From a virus, in IMG/VR virus record IMGVR_UViG_3300032356_000010, positions 1 through 26,980 of that record: a DNA stretch of 26,980 nucleotides, one strand, 5' to 3'. This document shows positions 1-6,141 of this stretch, piece by piece. The notes under the pieces are model-generated. The model searched no databases. It was not told where the DNA came from and saw only the letters and a list, made by a program, of their open reading frames with translations. The position numbers and the translations under genes are program-made. Numbering within the stretch: the stretch's first letter is position 1; each line of letters begins with the position of its first letter.

Positions 1-463
1 ACTTTACCTCCACCACCCCGTTGGTCTGGCTGCAGACGTACTTCACGCTGACCCAAGTCCAAGTGTTCTGAGGAATCCCGTCGGATGTGGTTCCAAGCAA
101 GGTGGAGCCACGGTACAAGCGCAGGACGTGCTTCAGCAGCACGTTGTCCCAGATCCGCCGCAGCTCGATCTGCACGACGTTGTTCTGCGCATCCAGGAAC
201 TGGATGAAGTTAAGTTCCGCAGTGCCCGGGGTGTTGATCAGGAAATGGAAACCCGTGAAGAAGATCGTGTACGGAGCGCCGGGAACGACCTTCCTCAAAA
301 TTACTTCATCGAAACTGTTGAACCTCAGGGATCTCCCGTAGTTGAACGGTGCGGCTGTGTTGGTGAACTGCGATGTGGAGCTGATCTCTCCCGCCGGAGT
401 GTACTTTTGGGCGGCGTCGCCGATCTCATCGAACCCGTCTATCCAAAGCATCGTGTATGCCAT
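1..463 (-). CDS. LamG-like fibre/receptor-binding protein, 3' end cut by window edge
   Basis: About 154 N-terminal residues are visible and the gene runs off the left edge. It starts MAYTMLWIDGFDEIG and contains YGRSLRF, GAPYTIFFTGFHF and LRLYRGSTLLG. The product aligns along its whole visible length with the next gene upstream (464-1474), so the two are tandem paralogues. The pattern (strand-rich, short 'WIDGFD' opening, 'LYRG' hairpin, 'W-x-V-S-V-K' strand) fits a concanavalin/LamG-type jelly roll as found in phage tail and receptor-binding proteins. The start ATG follows AGGAGGGTGTAA directly and lies next to the TAA of the upstream gene. No stop is visible inside the window. Role is inferred from fold resemblance only. 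Confidence 0.72.
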   Translation of the reverse strand, partial: MAYTMLWIDGFDEIGDAAQKYTPAGEISSTSQFTNTAAPFNYGRSLRFNSFDEVILRKVVPGAPYTIFFTGFHFLINTPGTAELNFIQFLDAQNNVVQIELRRIWDNVLLKHVLRLYRGSTLLGTTSDGIPQNTWTWVSVKYVCSQTNGVVEVK

Positions 464-1474
464 TTACACCCTCCTGTACCCGAATCCTGCATTGACCGCC
501 TCGGCTGGCGTCCACGGCAGACTGATCGCCGGGTTGTTCTGCCAGATGTGGCCGTAGCTGAAGTAGCTCGTCGTCGGCGACTTTGACGCGCCGTAGTAAT
601 CCGTATTTGACACCCGCACCAGGTTCTGGATCTGGTCGCCCGCATCTGCATACGCGCGGGCGTTGACGCGCACCGCCAGGATAGTGTCGCCGACCGACGC
701 CGGTGCTGCATGCGAGAACGCGTCCCGGTTTCCGGATACCGACGTGCTGTTGTAAGTGCTGTCGTTCGGCGGGATGCTGTTCACGGTTTGCCAGTTCTGC
801 CCCGAACTCGGCGTCCACTGCACGGCGACGTTGGCGTTCGGCATCAGAGCGCCGTAAACCCGTGTCACCGGCAGCAGAGGATCCGTCACGAGTCCCGTGG
901 CGATGATCCAGTTGTCCACGTTGACCCGGTCGTTGTTGGCCGTCATGTTCAGCCGGAACCTGTCCAACCTCGTGTTGGCCGTGTTCTGCGTGTTGCCGGT
1001 GAACGTGCCCTTGTCGACGCCGTTCACCGCAAGGGTCACGCTACCGGCAACCGGATTGACAAGGCACCGCAGGCTGACGTGCTGCCAGATCCCGTGCTGC
1101 AGAACGCCGGTCCAGGTGTAGAGCAGCGCCGCTCCCCTGTACAGCTGCAGATCGTAGCCCAAGGTCGTCTGATTCAGCGCGGTTCTCAGATAGCACTGCA
1201 CGGCTCCAGCCGCTTCGTCCCAGAACTCGAACTGCAGCTGCGTGACATCGTAGTTGTTGTACAGGATCACATCGAACGCAGAGAACAGCACGGTGAACGG
1301 AGCGCCGGAAAGCACCGGCGCGACCCAGTAGTTCTGCACCCGCAGCGATCTGCCGTAACCGTAGGCTGCGTTCAGCCCGGATGGTTGGCTGGCCGAGCGC
1401 TCGGAAGCGGAGTACTTCTGATCCGTGCCAGCAATCTCGTCGAAGCCGTCGATCCACAAGATGCTGATTGCCAT
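464..1474 (-). CDS. LamG-like jelly-roll fibre/receptor-binding protein
   Basis: 336 aa. Residues 1 to about 200 look like a LamG/concanavalin-like domain: WIDGFDEI opening, YGRSLRV, GAPFTVLFSAFDV, LYRGAALLYTW, WQHVSLRC, VTLAVNG and the DNWIIATG strand typical of phage LamG proteins. Residues about 205-336 form a second, beta-rich region (VAVQWTPSSGQNW, DTILAVRVNARAYAD, TSYFSYGHIW), reminiscent of a C-terminal tail-fibre module. A surface adhesin role is the natural inference. A GAGG element lies just upstream of the ATG. It forms a tandem paralogue pair with the partial gene at the left edge; duplicated fibre domains often reflect host-range diversification. Exact receptor and particle position are unknown. 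Confidence 0.75.
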   Translation of the reverse strand: MAISILWIDGFDEIAGTDQKYSASERSASQPSGLNAAYGYGRSLRVQNYWVAPVLSGAPFTVLFSAFDVILYNNYDVTQLQFEFWDEAAGAVQCYLRTALNQTTLGYDLQLYRGAALLYTWTGVLQHGIWQHVSLRCLVNPVAGSVTLAVNGVDKGTFTGNTQNTANTRLDRFRLNMTANNDRVNVDNWIIATGLVTDPLLPVTRVYGALMPNANVAVQWTPSSGQNWQTVNSIPPNDSTYNSTSVSGNRDAFSHAAPASVGDTILAVRVNARAYADAGDQIQNLVRVSNTDYYGASKSPTTSYFSYGHIWQNNPAISLPWTPAEAVNAGFGYRRV

Positions 1475-1481
1475 TGCATCC

Positions 1482-1886
1482 TCACAACCGGAAAATGAAC
1501 GTCGGCGGCCACTGCACCACGATGAAGTTCTGCCCGTCCGGCGTCACCGGCAGTCCTGGCGCGGTGTCGTACCAGACCAGCAGCTCGCTGGTGGCCGGGG
1601 TGCCTGTGTCCCGCCAGATGGCCATTCCATCCGCAGCCGGGCTTGCCGGCACGACGCCGAAGTTGACGTCATCGGCCTTGAAAACGCCGCCGGTGAAGGT
1701 TTTGCCCGTGAGCGCAGGCCCTTCGAAGATGATTGCCGCAGCAGGGATGATCGAGTAGAACTGATCGGTCTGCAGGTTCGGCGTGTAGCCCCCGGCGGTC
1801 CGGATCAGGCTTACCCGGATGGTGTTCCCGATGATGTTCGGGAAGCTGTATGCCTCGCACGCTTTCCGGTACAGTCCATTCGCCAT
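1482..1886 (-). CDS. Small phage structural protein of the widespread 'MAN-Y-K' family
   Basis: 134 aa. It closely matches the pattern of a small protein I recognise from many phages and prophages: a short helical opening (MANGLYRKACEAY), an 'IRVSLIRT' strand, 'D-FYSIIPAAAII', 'LTGKTFTGGVFKADDVNFG', 'LLVWYDTAPGLPVTPDGQ' and a final strand ending TFIFRL. These proteins sit among structural genes and are presumed virion or tail accessory proteins of beta-sandwich fold; I know of no proven biochemical role. It is encoded between the fibre gene and another beta-rich structural gene, with only 7-10 bases between genes, consistent with co-expression. GAGG lies ahead of the ATG. Recognition is from memory of the family pattern, not from a search. 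Confidence 0.75.
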   Translation of the reverse strand: MANGLYRKACEAYSFPNIIGNTIRVSLIRTAGGYTPNLQTDQFYSIIPAAAIIFEGPALTGKTFTGGVFKADDVNFGVVPASPAADGMAIWRDTGTPATSELLVWYDTAPGLPVTPDGQNFIVVQWPPTFIFRL

Positions 1887-1896
1887 CCCTCACACC

Positions 1897-2430
1897 TCAA
1901 GTCGTGGGATAATACCACCCGAAGCAACCGCAGATGATGCGGCCTCCGCTCAGGCTGCTTCCCGTAGCATGGTTTACCACGTAGCTGACCGCATCCCGGT
2001 CCCGCAACCGGATCCCGCTGCGGTAGATCTGGTAGGGCGACTGGAGGCTGCCGAGTTGCGTGATCATGTTTCCCATGTCCTCGGCCCAGCGGTCGCCGAT
2101 GCGGATGCGCCACTTCAGATCGCCGCTGCCGTCGACGAACCCCGTGCCCGTGTACTGCTGCACCAGCGAGCTGATGACGCCGTCGTAGCCCTGCGGAACG
2201 GTGAACTGCAATACGATCACGTCGTTTCCGTTCGCTGCAGGCAGCGCGATGGAGTTGAACTTCTGGAACGGAACCGCATTCGGCGGCATCACCAGCCACG
2301 GCGGCTGATCCTCGCGATAGCGGCTCGAACCGAACAGGCGCTCGCTGCGCCAGCGGGGCGTTTCCAACGTCAACGTCCACAGCATGCGATCCGCATCGTT
2401 CGCCTTCGGCACGTACTGCCCTTGCAGCAT
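1897..2430 (-). CDS. Beta-rich virion-like protein, unknown
   Basis: 177 aa with a textbook ribosome binding site (AAGGAGGGTTCG before ATG). I do not recognise the family. It is rich in predicted strands: IVLQFTVPQGYDGVISSL, LKWRIRIGDRW, and a C-terminal block SGIRLRDRDAVSYVV ending in GGRIICGCFGWYYPTT. The alternation of aromatic, Gly and hydrophobic residues and the location inside a run of structural genes suggest a capsid decoration, spike or fibre component. No signal peptide or membrane helix is seen. Two cysteines sit close together near the C-terminus (ICGC). Confidence 0.6.
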   Translation of the reverse strand: MLQGQYVPKANDADRMLWTLTLETPRWRSERLFGSSRYREDQPPWLVMPPNAVPFQKFNSIALPAANGNDVIVLQFTVPQGYDGVISSLVQQYTGTGFVDGSGDLKWRIRIGDRWAEDMGNMITQLGSLQSPYQIYRSGIRLRDRDAVSYVVNHATGSSLSGGRIICGCFGWYYPTT

Positions 2431-2440
2431 CGAACCCTCC

Positions 2441-2776
2441 TTACAGACCGTCCTTGCGGGCTTTCAGCTTGTTCACGATCCCGAAGTACACGCTGTCCAG
2501 CATCTTGGCCAACTTTGCGTCGGAAAGACGGTTCCTCAGGCTCTGGTAATCGCTCCGCGCCAGCTTGGCCCTCCGGAGCGTCTCGGCCTTGTTATCCGCA
2601 ATCTCTCTACGGTCGCGGGACGTGCGGTAGGCGTTGTAATAGCCCAGAGCCGCCGTCAGGTTTGCCAGCATGTTCCGCACATCCATCACAGGCAGCCCGG
2701 CGCGGACAAGCTGTTCGCCTTTCCGTTCCGCCACCCGCAAGTGGCGCACATCGGATCTCGTCAGATAAGCTTCCAT
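2441..2776 (-). CDS. Small basic all-helical protein, unknown
   Basis: 111 aa, strongly helical and rich in Lys/Arg with almost no aromatic core outside LGYYNAYR. Heptad-like spacing through LRRAKLARSDYQSLRNRLSD suggests a coiled-coil or helical hairpin. The ATG overlaps the end region of the upstream gene, whose TGA sits one base before it. It lies between two beta-rich structural genes, so a virion scaffold, linker or genome-contacting role is possible, but nothing in the sequence fixes it. No membrane segment, signal peptide or catalytic motif is seen. Confidence 0.55.
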   Translation of the reverse strand: MEAYLTRSDVRHLRVAERKGEQLVRAGLPVMDVRNMLANLTAALGYYNAYRTSRDRREIADNKAETLRRAKLARSDYQSLRNRLSDAKLAKMLDSVYFGIVNKLKARKDGL

Positions 2777-2777
2777 C

Positions 2778-3305
2778 TCACGCCTCCACCAGCTCGTACG
2801 GCTCCGCAGTGAACAGGACCAGGTTCCACTTGCGGGCCAGGTCCGTCAGATTGCATACGTCGACGTCCAGGTCGCCGGGATCGATGATCACTTTCGGCTC
2901 GCTCAGAAGGAAGAACTGAAGTCTGGACTCGTCGCCGAACCAGCACTGGTTGCACAGCGGCTGCGTCCGGCTGTGCTCGCTGAAGATCTGCGCCCCGCTG
3001 TAGGTCTCCGTGATCTGCACGCTCAGCACGGCCTTGTCCATCGCCAGCTCCGGCTGATCCAGAACATTGAGCACGGTCAGCTGCAACCCGTACAGCCAGC
3101 TGCCCGGCTTCAGATGCACCTGGTACTGGTAGCTGCCGTAGGCCGGGATCGTCTGGTTGTTCTCCGGCACGAGCACCCAGTACGGGCGGTAGGTCTTCGA
3201 CTGCCGCAGCAGCTCCAGTTGCGCCACCGCCATCGGCTCGTAGCGGCCCGGAATCTCGACCATCCCGGGATGCAGCGTGAATCCGTCCGCAATCGCGCTC
3301 AGCAT
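2778..3305 (-). CDS. Beta-sandwich structural protein, member of a local paralogous set
   Basis: 175 aa. The start at 3305 overlaps the stop of the upstream gene by 7 bases. The protein contains PAYGSYQYQVHLKPGSWLYG, then LSVQITETYSGAQIFS, LLSEPKVIIDPGDLDVDV and NLVLFTAEPYE. The last three blocks match, in order, the 'F-x-D-x-x-G', 'PEIVYPPAGQIRFNL' and 'LCFYGVKRF' blocks of the gene at 3299-4126 and the equivalent blocks at 4137-4565, so all three appear to share one fold. I infer capsid, vertex or spike proteins of jelly-roll type. Its lysine/arginine content is low and no export signal is visible. Confidence 0.6.
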   Translation of the reverse strand: MLSAIADGFTLHPGMVEIPGRYEPMAVAQLELLRQSKTYRPYWVLVPENNQTIPAYGSYQYQVHLKPGSWLYGLQLTVLNVLDQPELAMDKAVLSVQITETYSGAQIFSEHSRTQPLCNQCWFGDESRLQFFLLSEPKVIIDPGDLDVDVCNLTDLARKWNLVLFTAEPYELVEA

Positions 3306-4126
3306 CCGATCCTCCTTGCTCCGATCAGCGTGACCGGCACAACCGCAGGCAGCGTGTCCGCGTCCGTGTACCGGCTCATCCAGTCCAGCCGCAGGATGCC
3401 GTTGGCCGGGAAGAAGAGCGGCGAGGACGGGAAGCACGCCCATGGCCGGTGCGGACGCCATGCGAGGAACGATGACGGCACGAAATCGCTGGCCAGCTGG
3501 CGCGTCCCGCTCGAATCGTATGGCATCAGCAGCAGCTTGTTGGCGAGCAGGTCCGGTTCGCCCGCCAAAGCAAACCAGTCGTAGCCGTAGTTGTCCACCT
3601 CGACCCGGAGCTGCCGGGGAGCTTCCTCTTGCGTGAACCCGGGCGGGATATGGCTGTAGATGTTCACCGTCAGATCGTTGCGGATCTGGTAGGGGAAGTG
3701 CCGGAACTCCGCCGATGACTTCTGCTGATCGAGCATCGACCGCGCACGCCCTCCGGTGAACCGCTTCACGCCGTAAAAGCACAGTCGGCTGTAGTAGGCC
3801 TTCTGCGTTCCGGTGTAGTTGTGCGCCGCCCGCTGCACGTTCGACAGGTTGAACCGGATCTGCCCTGCGGGCGGATAGACGATCTCCGGCTGCACGAGCA
3901 GCGGCTGGCTGCCCGGGTGGATGAATCCGCGCGGCGTCACAGGGCGGCCCGAGCCGTCGTAGAAGTACAGCCCGCCGGAGCACACCAGGTTGATCCCGAA
4001 CACTGCACGCAGGCGGAACTCGGCGTCCCGGTCTACCGCGAGCGACAGTCCGTCGTAGCTCTGGCCGTTGGCCAGAACCGACGCATCGTAGACGTAGAAG
4101 AACGGCAGGTCGAAATAGTCTTCCAT
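3299..4126 (-). CDS. Beta-sandwich structural protein, largest of the local paralogous set
   Basis: 275 aa, with AGGAGGG ahead of the ATG. Residues about 30-125 carry the shared pattern: DAEFRLRAVFGIN, YFYDGSGRPVTPRGFI, VQPEIVYPPAGQIRFNL and SRLCFYGVKRF. These align with DFILRAVSVAS, FTDANGYALSNTLI, FPEVVFPKSSKISLN and FLLHGVMRA of the 4137-4565 product. A second strand-rich half (NDLTVNIYSHIPPG, LRVEVDNYGYDWFALAG, GILRLDWMSRYTD) may be a second copy or an added domain. Two stacked jelly rolls would fit a minor capsid, vertex or spike protein. No catalytic motif or membrane segment is seen. Function is inferred from context and duplication only. Confidence 0.62.
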   Translation of the reverse strand: MEDYFDLPFFYVYDASVLANGQSYDGLSLAVDRDAEFRLRAVFGINLVCSGGLYFYDGSGRPVTPRGFIHPGSQPLLVQPEIVYPPAGQIRFNLSNVQRAAHNYTGTQKAYYSRLCFYGVKRFTGGRARSMLDQQKSSAEFRHFPYQIRNDLTVNIYSHIPPGFTQEEAPRQLRVEVDNYGYDWFALAGEPDLLANKLLLMPYDSSGTRQLASDFVPSSFLAWRPHRPWACFPSSPLFFPANGILRLDWMSRYTDADTLPAVVPVTLIGARRIGC

Positions 4127-4136
4127 CGCCGCCCTC

Positions 4137-4565
4137 CTATCTCAGCGCCTGCGCCCGCATCACTCCATGCAGCAGGAACACCACCGTGTTGGCCGACGAT
4201 GTCAGGTTCAGGATGTTCAGGCTGATCTTGGACGACTTCGGGAAAACCACCTCGGGAAAGATCACGAACGGCACCGGGCTGTTGTTCGCCCCGAGGAAGG
4301 CGTAGTGGTTGATCAGCGTGTTCGACAGCGCGTAACCGTTGGCGTCGGTGAACTGCACGCTGAACGCGCCGGTGAACGACGCCACGCTCACCGCACGCAG
4401 GATGAAGTCGCCCTCATCGCTGAACTCGCTCGCCCTGTCGCGGATGAACTCGCTCGCGGCCAGATCCACCTGGATCCGGTGGAAGCGCGGAATGTCGATG
4501 TAGGCCTTGTCCTCGGCTTGGCCGAGGCCCCGGATGGCCGGTGGAGCGTAAGGGTTGTAGCGCAT
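4137..4565 (-). CDS. Single-domain beta-sandwich structural protein, paralogue of 3299-4126
   Basis: 142 aa, the most compact member of the paralogous set. After an N-terminal arm beginning MRYNPYAPPAIRGLG, it carries DFILRAVSVAS, FSVQFTDANGYALSN, a Gly-Asn loop, FPEVVFPKSSKISLNIL and VVFLLHGVMRAQ. The size suits a single jelly roll. It is translated next after the capsid-protein candidate, separated by a 71-base gap that contains a strong hairpin, so its level may differ from that of its upstream neighbour. GGAGATC precedes the ATG. I infer a minor capsid or spike subunit. Confidence 0.62.
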   Translation of the reverse strand: MRYNPYAPPAIRGLGQAEDKAYIDIPRFHRIQVDLAASEFIRDRASEFSDEGDFILRAVSVASFTGAFSVQFTDANGYALSNTLINHYAFLGANNSPVPFVIFPEVVFPKSSKISLNILNLTSSANTVVFLLHGVMRAQALR

Positions 4566-4591
4566 GATCTCCTCTCCTCAAGTTTGCAGCA

Positions 4592-4619
4592 GGGAGGGGG
4601 CTTTGGGAAGCCCCCTCCC
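4592..4619 (-). terminator. Perfect 12-bp GC-rich hairpin after the capsid candidate
   Basis: The arms at 4592-4603 and 4608-4619 are exact reverse complements with a 4-base loop. The hairpin lies in the only gap (4566-4636) between the 4637-5248 gene and the next gene downstream. There is no T-run after it on the minus strand, so it is not a classical intrinsic terminator. It could be a partial terminator, an RNA processing site, or a 3'-end stabiliser that raises the level of the upstream message. Confidence 0.5.
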
Positions 4620-4636
4620 CAGGCCAACGCCGGGCC

Positions 4637-5248
4637 TCACTGGACGCCGCGAGCGTAGAAGCCGTCCAGCAGAACCACGATGGACAGGCCCGTGCCGCCG
4701 TTGGCAGAAGTGGTCAGGGTGACAGGGCCGCCCACCAGCTGCGCCCAGAACGTCATCTGGTTCTCGATGACGACGGGCAGCGCGAGCTTGTGCATGCCTT
4801 CGCGGTACGGCATGCCGTTGGTCCAGGTCGTGATGGTCGTGGTCGCCGCCGTGGTCGCGGCCACGCCGTTGACACCGGCTCCGGCAGCGTAGTACCACAG
4901 CGGACCGAGGTTGTAGGACTTCTGCCCGAGGTAGAACTCGAGCGCGAAGTTGTCGAGCACCGAGATGAGATCCGCCAGCAGCACGTTGGGCCGCCAGTAG
5001 ACGCGGATGCCGAACACGCTGAAGGCCTCCGGCGCGGGCAGACGCCGCGACTGGGTCATGTTGGTTTTGGCCTTGTTCTTGCCCGAGCTGGGGCCGACGT
5101 TGGTGAACCACTGCGCGTTCAGCTCGTTGACGCTATCGCCCGCGTTCCACGAGACGGTGTCGTACAGCGGAGTGTGCTGCACGTCCATCCGGTTCTCGAC
5201 GTAGACCTGCGACTGGAACGCGTCGAGGATGATCTGCTCATTCGCCAT
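4637..5248 (-). CDS. Candidate major capsid protein
   Basis: 203 aa. Strong ribosome binding site (GAAGGAGAAAGAAGC before ATG). It has strand-rich segments and no membrane helix: FGIRVYWRPNVLLADLI, FALEFYLGQKSYNLGPLWYY, an Ala/Thr/Gly loop, LALPVVIENQMTFWAQLV and a C-terminal LSIVVLLDGFYARGVQ. Reasons to propose a capsid role: size of a single-jelly-roll subunit, high-quality translation signal, isolation by hairpins on both sides (as for highly expressed capsid genes), the adjacent gene for a very basic nucleic-acid-binding-like protein, and surrounding structural genes. I do not recognise a named capsid family, and a decoration or tail-tube subunit remains possible. Confidence 0.5.
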   Translation of the reverse strand: MANEQIILDAFQSQVYVENRMDVQHTPLYDTVSWNAGDSVNELNAQWFTNVGPSSGKNKAKTNMTQSRRLPAPEAFSVFGIRVYWRPNVLLADLISVLDNFALEFYLGQKSYNLGPLWYYAAGAGVNGVAATTAATTTITTWTNGMPYREGMHKLALPVVIENQMTFWAQLVGGPVTLTTSANGGTGLSIVVLLDGFYARGVQ

Positions 5249-5265
5249 TGCTTCTTTCTCCTTCG

Positions 5266-5332
5266 CCCGGCTGGGCCGGGATTTCGATTCTCTGTGGGTT
5301 GGTACCGGGGGCGGCGGACGCGCACCGCCCCC
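5266..5332 (-). promoter_or_regulatory. Two hairpins in the leader of the capsid candidate
   Basis: One hairpin has arms 5307-5314 and 5325-5332 (8 bp, GGGGGCGG/CCGCCCCC). A second has arms 5266-5271 and 5275-5280 (6 bp). They occupy the 91-base gap between the Arg-rich protein gene and the 4637-5248 gene. On the minus strand the second hairpin ends just before the ribosome binding site. Neither is followed by a T-run. Together with the hairpin at 4592-4619 they isolate the 4637-5248 message, which suggests segmental processing or protection of a highly expressed transcript. Confidence 0.4.
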
Positions 5333-5339
5333 TTGCAGA

Positions 5340-6083
5340 CTAGAACGCGGTGCCGAAGGCGCGGCTCAGACCGCTGGTGTTGACCCGCGTCTTGGCATCG
5401 GCGGGAGCCGGAAGAGCGATGGGCCGGATCGGGTTCTGCGGGATCGGGAACTGGCCCGGCACCAGAGCGCCGATGCCGAAGCCGTACTGCCGCAGCCCGG
5501 GCACGAAGGTGCTGATCGCCGTGGAGCCGACCAGCATCAATGCGCCGAACGGAACGCCGGCCTTGAATTCCCGCGCGGTTTCGCCGTTGCCGCCCATCTT
5601 GTCGGCAGCCCAGCTGACCAGCATGGCGCTGATGCCATCGCTCAGCAGCGGGGCGAACTGCCCGGCGAAGCCGAGCAGACCGGGCGGGATGATCTTCGAA
5701 ACCAGCCGCGTGGCGGCCACGCCGGTCAGACCGCCCAGCACCGCCGTGCCCTTCACTCCGCCGAACATCGGATTGCGGCGGCGGCGGCTGTAACGGCGGC
5801 GGTAGACGGCCAAGGCCGGATTCCGGCGGTACCGGCGGCGGTTGCGCCGGCGGCGCACCGGGGGAGCGATCAGGGAAACGAGCTTTCGCCGGGGATTCCG
5901 GCGGCGACGACGGGAACGAGCCATGGGATTCTTTCTCCTTTTCCTTCGGGGATTGACTGCGCCGAGCGTAAGCACGAGCGCGGGGTTGCGGCGCAGGATT
6001 CTCCTGCGCCTGATCGGATTCAGCCTGCGGCGAGCCTTCCTGCGCGGATTCGCCACTCGCCGCACCACTTTCACCACAGCCAT
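5340..6083 (-). CDS. Arg-rich RRNP-repeat protein with hydrophobic C-terminal half
   Basis: 247 aa from the ATG at 6083, preceded by AAAGGAGAACCAGA. The first ~110 residues are dominated by Arg with eight Asn-Pro dipeptides, mostly in the form RRNP/RKNP (for example RRLNPIRR, LRRNPAL, RRKNPMAR, RRRRRNPRRK, YRRNPAL, RRRRNPMF). The C-terminal half is Gly/Ala-rich with hydrophobic stretches (GTAVLGGLTGVAATRLV, LLSDGISAMLVSWAA, FGALMLVGSTAISTFVPG), which could be amphipathic or membrane-associated helices. The N-terminus should bind nucleic acid or another polyanion, so a genome-condensing core protein joined to a shell- or membrane-contacting domain is a reasonable inference. An in-frame ATG at 5924 also has an AGGAGA-like sequence upstream and could give a 194-aa form. 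Confidence 0.65.
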   Translation of the reverse strand: MAVVKVVRRVANPRRKARRRLNPIRRRRILRRNPALVLTLGAVNPRRKRRKNPMARSRRRRRNPRRKLVSLIAPPVRRRRNRRRYRRNPALAVYRRRYSRRRRNPMFGGVKGTAVLGGLTGVAATRLVSKIIPPGLLGFAGQFAPLLSDGISAMLVSWAADKMGGNGETAREFKAGVPFGALMLVGSTAISTFVPGLRQYGFGIGALVPGQFPIPQNPIRPIALPAPADAKTRVNTSGLSRAFGTAF

Positions 6084-6141
6084 TCTGGTTCTCCTTTCTG
6101 TGGTCTCCGCGCGATGGCGGATGTCAAGCATTCAGGGAGCA

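Noticed and set aside
4592-4619. Classical rho-independent terminator
   Set aside because: The stem is excellent but no T-run follows on the minus strand. It is kept only as a hairpin of uncertain role.
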